DNA of 64,000 bases. It comes from Sporosarcina beigongshangi. GTDB taxonomy: Bacteria; Actinomycetota; Actinomycetes; Actinomycetales; Micrococcaceae. The notes below the pieces were generated by a model. It was given only the letters and a program-made list of their open reading frames with translations. It ran no database searches and was not told the DNA's origin. Every line of letters starts with the position of its first letter. Position 1 is the stretch's first letter. Below, piece after piece: positions 16,261 through 25,407 of the stretch. The position numbers and the translations under genes are program-made. The stretch covers positions 62,001 to 126,000 of the forward strand of contig NZ_JADHDY010000003.1 of the NCBI RefSeq assembly GCF_016820535.1. The letters are read 5' to 3'.

Positions 16261-17601
16261 CTAGACCAGTTCCTTCTCGACTGCGGCGGCCTGGGCTGCG
16301 GCGTCCGCCAGCCAGAAGGCGCCGTCGGGGAAGGTGTACTCGGCCACGGAGGCTGCATGCATTTCGCTTCCGCCGCCCGGTGCCAGCGGCGGCCAGTAGC
16401 AGCCGTCGTGGACGTCGATCGGGGTGACGAAGTGCTCGTGGAGGTGGTCCACGAACTCGATCATGCGGTCTTCCTTCTGGCCGGAGACGGCCACGAAGTC
16501 AAACATGGACATGTGCTGGACGGCCTCGCACAGGCCGACGCCGCCGGCGTGCGGGCAGACGCGGACGCCGAACTTGGCGGCCAGCAGCAGGATGGCGATG
16601 TTCTCGTTGACACCGGCCACGCGGGCGGCATCAATCTGCAGGACCTGCAGCGAGTCGGCCTGGAGCATCTGCTTGAAGACGACGCGGTTCTGCACGTGCT
16701 CTCCGGTGGCGACCGGGATGGGCGCCACGCCGCGGGCGATGGCGGCATGGCCCAGGATGTCATCGGGGCTGGTGGGCTCCTCGATCCAGGCGATGTCGAA
16801 CGGGGCCAGGTGCTTCATCCACTCGATGGCCTCGGCCACGTCCCAGCGCTGGTTGGCGTCCACCGCAATCTTGATGTCGGGCCCGACGGCGGCGCGTGCG
16901 GCACGCAGGCGCCGCACGTCGTCCTCGAGGTCGGCGCCGACCTTGAGCTTGATCTGCTTGAAGCCGTCGGCAACCGCCTCATGGGCAAGGCGGGTCAGCT
17001 TCACATCCGAGTAGCCAAGCCAGCCCGGCGTGGTGGTGTAGCCCGGGTAGCCCTCGGCCAGCAGCGTGGCAATGCGCCCTTCGCGGCCGGACTCTGCGGT
17101 GCGCAGGATCTCCAGGGCCTCGTCGCGGGTGAGCGCGTCACTGAGGTAGCGGAAGTCAACGAGGTTGACGAGCTCTTCCGGGCTCATGGTGCCCAACAGC
17201 TGCCACAGCGGCAGGCCGGCACGTTTGGCCTTGAGGTCCCACAGGGCATTGGTCACGGCGCCGATGGCCATGTGCATGACACCCTTTTCCGGGCCCAGCC
17301 AGCGCAGCTGCGAGTCGTTGATGAACTCCTTGTAGGTGGCTCCCATGTCGCCCAGCAGCTCTTCAACGTTGCGGCCCAGCAGGTACGGGGTCAGCGCCGT
17401 GATGGCTGCCGTCTCCACGTCGTTGCCGCGGCCAATGGTGAAGACAAAGCCGTGTCCTTCGTGGCCGTCGCCGCTGTCCGTGAGCACGCGCAGGTACGCC
17501 GCCGAGTAGTCGGGGTCCGGGTTCATGGCGTCGGAACCATCAAGGTCCCGGGACGTTGGAAAACGTACGTCGCTGGTTTCAACGGCAATGATGGTGCTCA
17601 C
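16261..17601 (-). CDS. fucD: L-fuconate dehydratase (enolase superfamily)
   Basis: A 446-residue enolase-superfamily enzyme that converts L-fuconate to 2-keto-3-deoxy-L-fuconate in the cytoplasm. The signature region [19 protein letters not shown] and the basic motif FKQIKLKVG (~213-221) match the FucD clade. Metal ligands are in VDANQRWD and WIEEP and in ATGEH, and [20 protein letters not shown] is highly characteristic. The length fits the family. It starts at GTG 17601 and leads a five-gene minus-strand operon. It is divergent from the hydrolase and SDR genes across a region with an ACATCCGATGT operator. Among the fucose genes this is the most diagnostic. Confidence 0.95.
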   Translation of the reverse strand: MSTIIAVETSDVRFPTSRDLDGSDAMNPDPDYSAAYLRVLTDSGDGHEGHGFVFTIGRGNDVETAAITALTPYLLGRNVEELLGDMGATYKEFINDSQLRWLGPEKGVMHMAIGAVTNALWDLKAKRAGLPLWQLLGTMSPEELVNLVDFRYLSDALTRDEALEILRTAESGREGRIATLLAEGYPGYTTTPGWLGYSDVKLTRLAHEAVADGFKQIKLKVGADLEDDVRRLRAARAAVGPDIKIAVDANQRWDVAEAIEWMKHLAPFDIAWIEEPTSPDDILGHAAIARGVAPIPVATGEHVQNRVVFKQMLQADSLQVLQIDAARVAGVNENIAILLLAAKFGVRVCPHAGGVGLCEAVQHMSMFDFVAVSGQKEDRMIEFVDHLHEHFVTPIDVHDGCYWPPLAPGGGSEMHAASVAEYTFPDGAFWLADAAAQAAAVEKELV

Positions 17602-17652
17602 AAGCGCTCCCTATAAGAGGTGTCAAAAGTGGTGAAAGTTACCTCAAGCTAA

Positions 17653-17663
17653 ACATCCGATGT
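17653..17663. promoter_or_regulatory. GntR-type operator in the fucose divergent promoter region
   Basis: ACATCCGATGT lies between the dehydratase operon (minus) and the hydrolase-SDR operon (plus), 52 bases before the fucD start. It is identical to the site at 10433-10443. One site here could control both operons. Confidence 0.7.
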
Positions 17664-17806
17664 TTTACATGTCAATATCAGACTTAATGCTGGAATCATG
17701 GCCAGGTATGGGTAAAGTTGCCCTAAAGCTCAGATGTTAAGGTCCCGCAAGGGGCCACCGACAACAAGAACCGCGCACTCAAGCGGTTGCAGAGGAATTG
17801 AATTTC

Positions 17807-18688
17807 ATGAAGATTGCACGCCTTGGCGAGCAGGGCCGGGAAATTCCCGTCGTCATTGCCGCCGACTCCACCGGTGCCGAGCAGCACTTCGACGCACGCC
17901 CCGTCACTGCCGAGATCGACGGCGCATTCCTGGCCAACGGCGGCCTTGACACGCTCCGCGCAGCGCTCGACGCCGGAACCCTGCCTGTGCTGGAAAACGC
18001 AGCCGAACTGCGCGTCGGCTCCCCCGTGGCACGCCCCAACAACGTTATCTGCATCGGCATGAACTACGCCGCGCACGCTGCCGAGTCCGGCGCCGAGCCG
18101 CCCACCATCCCGGTGGTCTTCCTCAAGCCGAACAACACCGTGGCCGGCCCCTACGACGCCTCCCCCATTCCGCCGCTGTCGGCAAAGTACGACTGGGAAG
18201 TTGAGCTGGGCGTCGTCGTCGGCCGCGAGGTCAGCTACCTCTCCTCGGTTGAGGAAGCCGCCTCGGCCGTCGCCGGCTATGTTGCCGCCAACGACCTCTC
18301 CGAACGCGAATACCAGATCCCCGGTGCCGCAGGCCAGTGGACCAAGGGCAAGTCGCTGCCCAAGTCCACTCCGCTGGGCCCGTGGCTCATCCCGGCATCC
18401 GAGGTCGACGCCAACACGCTCCAGCTCAAGAGCTGGGTCAACGGCGAAGTCCGCCAGGATTCCAATACGGCAGACCTGATCTTCGACATTCCCACCGTCA
18501 TCCACCACCTGAGCCAGTACATGGTGCTGGAACCGGGCGATGTCATCCTCACCGGAACACCCGAAGGCGTGGCCCTCTCAGGCCGCTTCCCCTACATCCA
18601 GGACGGCGACGTCGTGGAACTTGAAATCGAAGGACTTGGCCGCCAGCGCCAGGAATTCTTCCGTGCCGGCACCACCAAGGAGGACTAA
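17807..18688 (+). CDS. Fumarylacetoacetate hydrolase family protein (probable 2,4-diketo-3-deoxy-L-fuconate hydrolase)
   Basis: A 293-residue FAH-fold protein. ICIGMNYAAHAAESGAEPP opens the catalytic domain at ~82. DWEVELGVVVGREVSYL supplies two acidic metal ligands and GYVAANDLSEREYQ the third. GDVILTGTPEGVALSGR and VVELEIEGLGRQRQEF end the fold. I chose ATG 17807, 11 bases after AGAGGA, over a weaker in-frame TTG nine bases earlier. In the non-phosphorylating L-fucose pathway this family splits 2,4-diketo-3-deoxy-L-fuconate to pyruvate and L-lactate. The adjacent SDR, on the same transcript, would make that substrate. Function is inferred from family plus context. Confidence 0.9.
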   Translation: MKIARLGEQGREIPVVIAADSTGAEQHFDARPVTAEIDGAFLANGGLDTLRAALDAGTLPVLENAAELRVGSPVARPNNVICIGMNYAAHAAESGAEPPTIPVVFLKPNNTVAGPYDASPIPPLSAKYDWEVELGVVVGREVSYLSSVEEAASAVAGYVAANDLSEREYQIPGAAGQWTKGKSLPKSTPLGPWLIPASEVDANTLQLKSWVNGEVRQDSNTADLIFDIPTVIHHLSQYMVLEPGDVILTGTPEGVALSGRFPYIQDGDVVELEIEGLGRQRQEFFRAGTTKED

Positions 18689-18689
18689 A

Positions 18690-19448
18690 TTGAGCCAGGA
18701 ACTTTCAAGCCTCACAGCAGTGATCACGGGCGGCGCCTCCGGCATTGGTGCCGCGATCGCAACGAAGCTGCAGGCCATGGGCGCCAACATTGCCGTTCTT
18801 GACCTGAACCCGGAGAACCTGCCGGAGGGCCAGCTGGGCTTCAAGTGCAACGTGTCCGACGACGCCTCCGTCAAGGCTGCCATCGACGGCACCGTCGCGG
18901 CATTCGGCGGCGTGGACATTGTGGTGAACAACGCCGGCATCGGCGCCATCGGCACGGTCGAGGACAACGACGACGCCGAATGGGCCCGCGTCTGGGACAT
19001 CAACGTCGTGGGCATGGTCCGCGTGTCCCGCGCAGCGATGCCCCACCTGCGCAAGTCCACGGGCGCCGCAATCGTGAACACCTGCTCCATCGCCGCCACG
19101 GCCGGGCTCCCCGCCCGCGCGCTGTACTCGGCCACCAAGGGTGCGGTGCTCTCACTGACCCAGGCCATGGCCGCCGACCACCTCCGTGAAGGCATCCGCG
19201 TCAACTGTGTCAACCCCGGCACCGCCGACACCCCCTGGATTGGACGCCTCATGGACCAGGCCGATGATCCCGTCGCCGAGCGCGCGGCATTGAACGCCCG
19301 CCAGCCGCACGGGCGCCTGGTGTCGGCCGACGAGGTGTCCGGCGCTGTCGCCTACCTGGCCAGCCCGCTCTCCGGGTCCACCACCGGCACGTCCATCGCT
19401 GTCGACGGCGGCATGCAGGCCCTGCGCCTGCGCCCCGTGGGCCAGTAA
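18690..19448 (+). CDS. SDR family dehydrogenase (probable 2-keto-3-deoxy-L-fuconate dehydrogenase)
   Basis: A 252-residue classical short-chain dehydrogenase. The NAD-binding motif is TGGASGIG near residue 12, followed by VVNNAGIG, the catalytic serine region VNTCSIAATAGL and YSATKGAV with Tyr/Lys. It probably starts at TTG 18690, six bases after AAGGAGGA and two bases after the hydrolase stop, so the two genes are tightly linked. It would oxidise 2-keto-3-deoxy-L-fuconate at C4 to feed the hydrolase. A terminator ~107 bases past the stop ends the operon. The SDR class is certain; the substrate comes from context. Confidence 0.9.
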   Translation: MSQELSSLTAVITGGASGIGAAIATKLQAMGANIAVLDLNPENLPEGQLGFKCNVSDDASVKAAIDGTVAAFGGVDIVVNNAGIGAIGTVEDNDDAEWARVWDINVVGMVRVSRAAMPHLRKSTGAAIVNTCSIAATAGLPARALYSATKGAVLSLTQAMAADHLREGIRVNCVNPGTADTPWIGRLMDQADDPVAERAALNARQPHGRLVSADEVSGAVAYLASPLSGSTTGTSIAVDGGMQALRLRPVGQ

Positions 19449-19464
19449 CACCCGTCACCCGCCG

Positions 19465-19554
19465 ACGCTCTATCACCTTCCGGGGCATATCGGCGCACGC
19501 TCTATCACCATCCGGCCCCAACTGACGACGCTCTCGCAGCAATGGCTGGTTTTC
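19465..19554. repeat. Intergenic repeat related to the ACGCTATCGCAGCAATGG palindrome family
   Basis: ACGCTCTATCACCWTCCGG occurs at 19465-19483 and 19497-19515. A third unit, ACGCTCTCGCAGCAATGG followed by CTGGTTTTCC (from 19528), closely matches the long palindrome at 26728-26821. Confidence 0.6.
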
Positions 19555-19591
19555 CACGAAGGCCCCCGCACTGCGGGGGCCTTCGTGTTTT
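19555..19591. terminator. Bidirectional terminator after the SDR gene
   Basis: Sixteen-base perfect arms (19555-19570 and 19572-19587) meet at a minimal loop. TTTT follows on the plus strand and AAAA-complement runs precede it. It separates the plus fucose operon from the convergent NmrA-like gene. Confidence 0.85.
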
Positions 19592-19653
19592 CACCTTTGC
19601 TGCGGGCGGGTTCCAGGGCGACAGGCGGGGAAGGCGGCCCGGCGAGGGCCGGT

Positions 19654-20514
19654 CTAGGATTGGGCCGGTCCGACCTGGGCGGAGAGGAATTCGGCCAGTG
19701 ACTGCGGCGGGCGGCCGGTGATGTCCTCAACAGAGGTACTCACACCGGCCATGGCCCCGGAGGCAATGGCCGTGTAGGTCGAGACCCACGCGTCGTACTG
19801 CCATTGCGGGGCATCCCAGGCCTTGGGGGATTCATACGCTTCGGGGATGGTTTCGTCGTGGAAAGCGATATTTCGGCCCTGGCCGCCGCTAAGGGTTGCC
19901 GCGACCTCGGTCATGCTGAGCGCCTCGGGGCCCGTGAGATCGTAGCTCCGCCCTGCGTAGGAATGTGGATCCAGCAGGACCGCGGCGGCCACCTCCGCAA
20001 CGTCGCGGCGTGAGATCAGCGCCGCCCTGCCGTTGCCCGCAGGACCGCGAATGACGCCGTCGTCGCCGACCATCATGGGCATGAAATCCAGGTAAAAATT
20101 GTCGCGCAGGAACGTCCACGCCATGCCCGAGGCCTTCAGGTACTCTTCGGTGGCGAAGTGGTCGCGTGCCAGGGTGAAGATGGCGTCAGGCGCCGCGCCC
20201 ATGAATGAGGTGTACACAACATGGTTCACACCGGCCGCCGCTGCCCCGTCAATAAAGGCCTTGTGCTCGGCCAACCGCGTGGCACTTTCCGCAGCGGAAA
20301 CCATCAGCACGGTTTGTATGCCCTGAAGGGCATGTTCGACGCCGGGCCGGTCGCCGAACGCTGCCGTGGCAACGTCCGACGCGGGCAATTTCGGAGCCCT
20401 GGCCGGGTTGCGGACGACCAGGCGCTGGGCAACTCCGGCATCGGCGAGAATCCGGGCTACGCGTCCGCCGACAAATCCCGTGGCGCCCGTGACGGCGATG
20501 TTTGGTGGTGTCAT
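19654..20514 (-). CDS. NmrA-like / SDR-type NAD(P)H-binding protein (QorB-like)
   Basis: A 286-residue extended-SDR Rossmann protein. IAVTGATGFVGGRVARIL (residues ~5-22) is the nucleotide-binding loop. Later segments HVVYTSFMGAAPDAIFTLAR and YDLTGPEALSMTEVAATLSG are typical of atypical SDR5/NmrA proteins such as the quinone reductase QorB. The start at ATG 20514 gives the expected length; upstream extension lacks the fold. Such proteins reduce quinones or sense NADP(H). It is monocistronic between two terminator/gap regions. The specific role is unknown. Confidence 0.85.
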   Translation of the reverse strand: MTPPNIAVTGATGFVGGRVARILADAGVAQRLVVRNPARAPKLPASDVATAAFGDRPGVEHALQGIQTVLMVSAAESATRLAEHKAFIDGAAAAGVNHVVYTSFMGAAPDAIFTLARDHFATEEYLKASGMAWTFLRDNFYLDFMPMMVGDDGVIRGPAGNGRAALISRRDVAEVAAAVLLDPHSYAGRSYDLTGPEALSMTEVAATLSGGQGRNIAFHDETIPEAYESPKAWDAPQWQYDAWVSTYTAIASGAMAGVSTSVEDITGRPPQSLAEFLSAQVGPAQS

Positions 20515-20728
20515 GGCTCCAGTACACCCCCTGAGGGCGGGCTTGTCGAGGCACGCAGGACCTCCGTTCCGCGCCTGCCGTGCGGCACCGCCGCCGTGTG
20601 GAAAATCGTAATGGACCCTGGGGCGCTGCGTTGAAAACGGCGTCCCTGAGGGATCCGGCGAGGTCCTGGCCATCCAGTTTTTCGGGTTGCGAATGCGGTC
20701 CAGCCCCAGTCCGGCCGCCCTCACCGGA

Positions 20729-22879
20729 TCAGCCGGCCTGGGCCAGGACAAGCGGCAGGACCTGCCCAACGCCTGCCACACGCAGGGCACGCCCGGCCAC
20801 TGTCAGCGACCAGCGGCTGTCCACAAGGTCATCCAGCAGCAGGACAGGCCCGCCGCCATAGCCCTCAAGTGCCTGCTGCAGCTCCGGCCCAACGGCAAGG
20901 CGGTCCCAGACCCCGGCGAGCCGATAGGCGCTGTTGCCTCCGCGCTCGCCCGTGGGCCCGCCAAATTCGAGCGACACCTCGCCAAGGTACGGCAGCTTGC
21001 CGATCTCGCAAATGGCCTGGGCAAAGGACTGGAGCAACAGCGGCTTGCTGCGTGAGGGCATGGCGACCACGGCAACGGGGCGCCCTGATCCCTCCCAGCC
21101 TCCTTGGCCCCACTCCCGCAGCACGGCCACCACGGCCTGGGCCATGGCGGGCTCAAGCGGCGCATCCGGTGCGCCGGACGCAAACATGGCACGCAGCGCA
21201 TTGCCCCAGCCCAGGTCCGTCATGCGGGCCAGGATGCGGCCGGTGGCTGAGAGTTCCTCCGCCTTGAGCTTGCCCTTGACGGGAACGCCCAGCCGGTCCA
21301 TGCCGGTGGGCCACATGGCGCGCGGGTCCAGCGGCAGTCCGGCGTGGCGCAGCGCGTCCCCGGCAGCCTCGGCCGCACCCGACACGACGTCGGCGGAGAA
21401 CCAGCGGCCCGCACAGTTGTCGCAGCGCCCGCACGGCTCCGCGGTTTCGTCGTCGAGAGCGGCTGCGAGGTACTCCATGCGGCATCCGGACATGCGCTCG
21501 TACTCCACCATGGACTGCTGCTCGTCCACCCGGGCCTGGGCGATCCGGCGGTAGCGTTCCTCGTCGTAAGCCCACGGCTGCCCGGTCGATTCCCAGCCGC
21601 CGGACACGCGGCGCACCGCCCCGTCCACGGCCAGCACCTTCAGCAGCAGCTCCAGCGGCGTGCGGCGCAGGTCCACGCGGGCCTCCAGCGCGGGCGTGGA
21701 CATGGGCTTGGGCGATTCGGCGAGCGCCTCCAGAACTGCCATGGCCTTGTCCTGTGCGGGCATGGATGCCGTGGCAAAGTAACGCCAGATCTCGGCATCC
21801 TCGGTCCCGGGAAGCAGCAGGACGTCGGCATTGGCGCTGCCGCGGCCGGCGCGGCCCACCTGCTGGTAGTACGCCACGGGTGATGACGGTGCACCCAGGT
21901 GGACCACGAACCCCAGATCCGGCTTGTCGAAACCCATGCCGAGGGCGCTGGTGGCCACGAGTGCCTTGACCTGGTTGTTTTTCAGCGCGTCTTCCAGCGC
22001 CTCCCGGTCCTGTGTGTCGGTGCGGCCCGTGTAGGCCTTCACCACGTGGTCGGCCTCGGCCAGCAGCCGCGCGGTGTCCTCCGCGGCGGAAACCGTCAGC
22101 GTGTAGATGATGCCGCTGCCCGGCAGTTCCGCCAGGTGCGTCAGCAGCCAGCCCAGCCGGTCGCGGGAGTCGGCCAGCCGCAGCACGCCCAGGCGCAGCG
22201 ATTTGCGGGCCAGGGGGCCTCGGATCGTGAACACGCCGGAACCCAGTTGCTCCTCAATGTCGGCCACCACCCGGGAGTTGGCCGTGGCGGTGGTGGCCAG
22301 CACGGGCACAGCGGCGGGGAGCTGGGCGATTAGGTCGGCGATGCGCCGGTAGTCGGGACGGAAGTCGTGCCCCCAGTCTGAGATGCAGTGGGCCTCGTCC
22401 ACCACCAACAGCCCGGTGCGCTGCACCAGGGAGGGCAGCTGGTTCTCCCGGAACGACGGGTTGGTCAGCCGTTCGGGCGAGACCAGCAGCACGTCCACCT
22501 CATCGGCCGCCAGTGCGGCGGACACCTGGCCCCACTCGGTGGCATTTGCGGAGTTGATGGCCATGGCCCGCACACCCGCACGCTCGGCGGCGGCCACTTG
22601 GTCGCGCATCAGCGCCAGCAGGGGCGAGACAATCAGCGTGGGTCCGGCTCCGCGGGCACGCAGCAGCAGCGAGGCCACAAAGTACACGGCCGACTTCCCC
22701 CAGCCCGTGCGCTGGACGACCAGGGCGCGCCGTCCGCCGTCGACCAATGCCTCAATGGCCTCAAACTGGCCGTCATGGAAAACGGCGTCCGGGCGTCCCA
22801 CCAGTGCCCGCAGCACCTCCAGCGCCTGGTCGTGCGTGCTGGACGGGACGGCGGGGGCGGGTGCTGCGTGGAATGTCAT
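20729..22879 (-). CDS. recQ: RecQ-type ATP-dependent DNA helicase with C-terminal phosphoribosyltransferase-like motif
   Basis: A 716-residue superfamily 2 helicase. Walker A QRTGWGKSAVYF lies near 57-68 and the DEAH box VVDEAHCISDWGHDFRPDYR near 158-177. Motif VI reads YYQQVGRAGRG, and a four-cysteine zinc site (MSGCRMEY, then EPCGRCDNCAG) lies near ~465-490. The HRDC domain of E. coli RecQ is not seen. Instead the last ~40 residues contain VLLLDDLVDSRWSLTVAGRA, a PRPP-binding-loop motif of type I phosphoribosyltransferases. It unwinds 3'-tailed DNA in repair and recombination. The AATACT hexamer six bases before its ATG suggests a leaderless transcript divergent from manB. Confidence 0.93.
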   Translation of the reverse strand: MTFHAAPAPAVPSSTHDQALEVLRALVGRPDAVFHDGQFEAIEALVDGGRRALVVQRTGWGKSAVYFVASLLLRARGAGPTLIVSPLLALMRDQVAAAERAGVRAMAINSANATEWGQVSAALAADEVDVLLVSPERLTNPSFRENQLPSLVQRTGLLVVDEAHCISDWGHDFRPDYRRIADLIAQLPAAVPVLATTATANSRVVADIEEQLGSGVFTIRGPLARKSLRLGVLRLADSRDRLGWLLTHLAELPGSGIIYTLTVSAAEDTARLLAEADHVVKAYTGRTDTQDREALEDALKNNQVKALVATSALGMGFDKPDLGFVVHLGAPSSPVAYYQQVGRAGRGSANADVLLLPGTEDAEIWRYFATASMPAQDKAMAVLEALAESPKPMSTPALEARVDLRRTPLELLLKVLAVDGAVRRVSGGWESTGQPWAYDEERYRRIAQARVDEQQSMVEYERMSGCRMEYLAAALDDETAEPCGRCDNCAGRWFSADVVSGAAEAAGDALRHAGLPLDPRAMWPTGMDRLGVPVKGKLKAEELSATGRILARMTDLGWGNALRAMFASGAPDAPLEPAMAQAVVAVLREWGQGGWEGSGRPVAVVAMPSRSKPLLLQSFAQAICEIGKLPYLGEVSLEFGGPTGERGGNSAYRLAGVWDRLAVGPELQQALEGYGGGPVLLLDDLVDSRWSLTVAGRALRVAGVGQVLPLVLAQAG

Positions 22880-22963
22880 GCCCCCAGTATTCCAGCGCGC
22901 ACCGACAAACGGCCTGTCCGCCGGACCGCCCTGTGGACAACCGCCCGGTTTCGCTCCCGACGG

Positions 22964-22969
22964 TAGGAT
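22964..22969 (+). promoter_or_regulatory. -10 box of a probable leaderless manB transcript
   Basis: TAGGAT ends six bases before the GTG at 22976. No Shine-Dalgarno sequence is visible. A matching -35 was not found at 17 bases. Confidence 0.45.
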
Positions 22970-22975
22970 GGCAGT

Positions 22976-24391
22976 GTGACTATTGAAGAAAATTCGCCGG
23001 TTGACCTGTCCAACTCGTTCAAGGCCTACGATGTTCGCGGGATCGTGGGTGAGACCATCACCACCGAGTCAGTGCGGGCCGTGGGCGCCGCCTTTGTGGA
23101 CGTGTTGGGGCTGAACGGCCAGTCCGTCCTGGTGGGCGGGGACATGCGCCCGTCCTCGGCAGGCTTCTCGCAGGCCTTCGCCGAGGGAGCAGCCGGCCGC
23201 GGCGCCAACGTGCGACTCCTGGGCCTGGTCTCCACGGATGAGCTTTATTTCGCCTCAGGGGCGCTCAAGGCTGCCGGCGTCGTCTTCACCGCCAGCCACA
23301 ATCCCTCCGAGTACAACGGCATGAAGATGACCCGCGCCGGCGCCGTCCCCGTCTCCTCGGAAACGGGCATGACAGAGATCCGCGACCTCGCCCAGCAGTA
23401 CCTCTCAGACGGCATTCCGGCAGCGGAAACCACGGGCACCATCGGCAGCGAGGACGTCCTGGAGGCGTACGCCGAGTACCTGCGCACCCTGGTGGACCTC
23501 TCCGGGTCCCGGCCGCTGAAGATCGTTGTCGATGCCGGCAACGGCATGGCGGGCATGACCACCCCTGCGGTCCTGGGCAACGCAATCCTGCCGGGGCTGC
23601 CCTTCGAGATCGTCCCGCTCTACTTCGAGCTGGACGGCACCTTCCCCAACCACCCCGCCAACCCGCTGGAGCCCGCCAACCTGCTGGACCTGCAGGCTGC
23701 CGTGGTCAAGCATGGTGCGGACCTTGGCCTGGCGTTCGACGGCGATGCGGACCGCTGCTTTGTCATCGACGAACTCGGTGCACCCGTGTCGCCGTCGGCC
23801 GTTACCGCCCTTGTGGCCCGCCGCGAGATCGCCCGGGCCAAACTTGCCGGCGAGGCTGAGCCCACCGTCATCCACAACCTGATCACCTCCCGTGCGGTGC
23901 CCGAATTGATCAAGCACGACGGCGGGCGGGCCGTCCGCACGCGGGTGGGCCACTCCTTCATCAAGGCCACCATGGCGGAAGAGGGTGCCGTGTTCGGCGG
24001 CGAGCACTCCGCGCACTACTACTTCCGCGACTTCTTCAACGCCGACACCGGCATGCTCGCTGCCATGCACGTGCTGGCCGCGCTGGGCGAACAGGACGGC
24101 CCGCTCTCCGAGCTGGGCCGCGAATACGAACCCTACGTCTCCAGCGGCGAGATCAACTCCCAGCTGGCCGACGTCCCGGCTGCCGTGGCCCGCGTCCGCG
24201 AGGCCTACACACGTGAGGACGTGCTGGTCGACGAACTCGACGGCATCACCTTCACCGCCAAGGACGGCACGTGGTGGTTCAACCTGCGCGCCTCCAACAC
24301 CGAACCCTTCCTGCGCCTGAACGCCGAAGCCGTTGACGCCGTCACCATGGCAGACATCCGCGACGACGTCCTGGCACTCGTACGCCGCTAG
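22976..24391 (+). CDS. manB: Phosphomannomutase/phosphoglucomutase
   Basis: A 471-residue alpha-D-phosphohexomutase. AYDVRGIVGETIT is the N-terminal motif, and FTASHNPSEYNGMKM holds the phosphoserine (~108). Metal binding is at AFDGDADRCFV, sugar binding at VFGGEHSAHYYFRD, and the phosphate loop is RASNTEPFLRLN near the C-terminus. It interconverts mannose-6-P and mannose-1-P for GDP-mannose and cell-envelope glycans. The start is GTG 22976 with a -10 just upstream. The following small gene is 28 bases downstream and probably co-transcribed. Confidence 0.95.
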   Translation: MTIEENSPVDLSNSFKAYDVRGIVGETITTESVRAVGAAFVDVLGLNGQSVLVGGDMRPSSAGFSQAFAEGAAGRGANVRLLGLVSTDELYFASGALKAAGVVFTASHNPSEYNGMKMTRAGAVPVSSETGMTEIRDLAQQYLSDGIPAAETTGTIGSEDVLEAYAEYLRTLVDLSGSRPLKIVVDAGNGMAGMTTPAVLGNAILPGLPFEIVPLYFELDGTFPNHPANPLEPANLLDLQAAVVKHGADLGLAFDGDADRCFVIDELGAPVSPSAVTALVARREIARAKLAGEAEPTVIHNLITSRAVPELIKHDGGRAVRTRVGHSFIKATMAEEGAVFGGEHSAHYYFRDFFNADTGMLAAMHVLAALGEQDGPLSELGREYEPYVSSGEINSQLADVPAAVARVREAYTREDVLVDELDGITFTAKDGTWWFNLRASNTEPFLRLNAEAVDAVTMADIRDDVLALVRR

Positions 24392-24419
24392 GGCGCGCCA
24401 ATACCAACCAAGGATAACG

Positions 24420-24905
24420 ATGGACCAGAACACCACTGAACAGAACACCCAGGAACCGGCCGCCCCGGCAACCGGCGAACAGGATGCTCAGGTGCAGGAC
24501 GACCTGAACAAGCTCATCGGCACCGCCCTGGGCGTGGCGGGCGAACAGCTCGAGGAACACGGCGCCTTCCTGCCCGTCGGCATCGTCCTGGCGCACAGCG
24601 GCGAGCTCAGCCTGGTGGCAGTCTCTCCGACAGAGGTGGATGGCGGGGAGGAAAGCGAACTCGACGCCGACGCCATGGTTGCGGACCTGTTCCAGGCACT
24701 GGCGCAACAGCGCGAACAAAACCGTGCGGCCGCCGTCGTGTGTGACATCCACCTGCCCGACGACCTCACGGATGCCATCCACGTCATGGCCGAACACAGC
24801 ACCGGTGTGGGTGTCTCAGCCGTGCGACCGTACCGCCAGGCACCCACCGGCTGGGAGTTCGGCAACCCGTTCCTGGAAGCCGGCGAGATCCAGATCTGGG
24901 CGTAG
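24420..24905 (+). CDS. Conserved hypothetical protein
   Basis: A 161-residue acidic soluble protein that I do not assign to a known function. A disordered N-terminus (~1-28, Q/T/E/P-rich) precedes a mixed alpha/beta domain with ALGVAGEQLEEHGAFLPVG, VVCDIHLPDDLTDAIHVMAE and a late YRQAPTGWEFGNPFLEAGEI. Proteins like this are common beside manB in Micrococcaceae-like genomes as far as I can recall, which is not evidence of function. The start ATG 24420 follows AAGGAT. It lies three bases before nsrR. Confidence 0.7.
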   Translation: MDQNTTEQNTQEPAAPATGEQDAQVQDDLNKLIGTALGVAGEQLEEHGAFLPVGIVLAHSGELSLVAVSPTEVDGGEESELDADAMVADLFQALAQQREQNRAAAVVCDIHLPDDLTDAIHVMAEHSTGVGVSAVRPYRQAPTGWEFGNPFLEAGEIQIWA

Positions 24906-24908
24906 GCA

Positions 24909-25358
24909 ATGCGCATCAACTCCTTTTCCGATGTCAGCCTGCGCCTGTTGATGGTGCTGTGCTCGGCACCGGAGGGTGAATTGTCCACCACCCGCGACCT
25001 CGCGGAACAGGTGGGTACGCCGTACAACCACGTCAGCAAGGCCGTGCTGAAGCTGCGGCAGATGGGTCTCGTGGACGCCATTCGCGGACGCGCCGGCGGA
25101 GTGCGCATCTCCCCCGCCGGGAAGGCCGCCACCGTTGGCCAGGTGCTGCGCGTTCTGGATGACCACCAGGACGTCGCCGAATGCCGCACGGAGATGGGTG
25201 AATGCCCACTGGCCCACAGCTGCGGGCTGCGCGGCGTGCTGAACCACGCCCGCGAATCGTTCTACGTGTCACTGGACAATGTGACCATTTACAGCCTCGC
25301 CCGGAAGACCAACGACGGGCCCATCCCAGTGATGTTGAGCACATCCCGCCCGGTCTGA
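24909..25358 (+). CDS. nsrR: Rrf2 family nitric-oxide-sensing repressor
   Basis: A 149-residue Rrf2 protein. The winged helix covers ~1-70 (MRINSFSDVSLRLLMVL, then VGTPYNHVSKAVLKL). The iron-sulfur cysteines are Cys-x7-Cys-x5-Cys in AECRTEMGECPLAHSCGL (~97-112), matching NsrR, whose cluster is lost on reaction with NO. The flavohemoprotein gene follows directly, with an NsrR-like palindrome between them, so de-repression of NO detoxification is the expected circuit. It starts at ATG 24909, just past the preceding stop. Confidence 0.93.
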   Translation: MRINSFSDVSLRLLMVLCSAPEGELSTTRDLAEQVGTPYNHVSKAVLKLRQMGLVDAIRGRAGGVRISPAGKAATVGQVLRVLDDHQDVAECRTEMGECPLAHSCGLRGVLNHARESFYVSLDNVTIYSLARKTNDGPIPVMLSTSRPV

Positions 25359-25377
25359 CCCCCGCCAATCCACGCTT

Positions 25378-25396
25378 TTTCTACAAATTGTAGAAA
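25378..25396. promoter_or_regulatory. Perfect palindrome upstream of hmp
   Basis: TTTCTACAA-A-TTGTAGAAA has perfect nine-base arms and differs from the NsrR-like box 12 bases further on. It lies directly after nsrR and could be a second operator or an hmp promoter element. Confidence 0.55.
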
Positions 25397-25407
25397 TTGC
25401 GGATTTA

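Noticed and set aside
17798-17806. TTG 17798 as start of the FAH-family gene
   Set aside because: ATG 17807 has better spacing from AGAGGA and gives the normal N-terminus.
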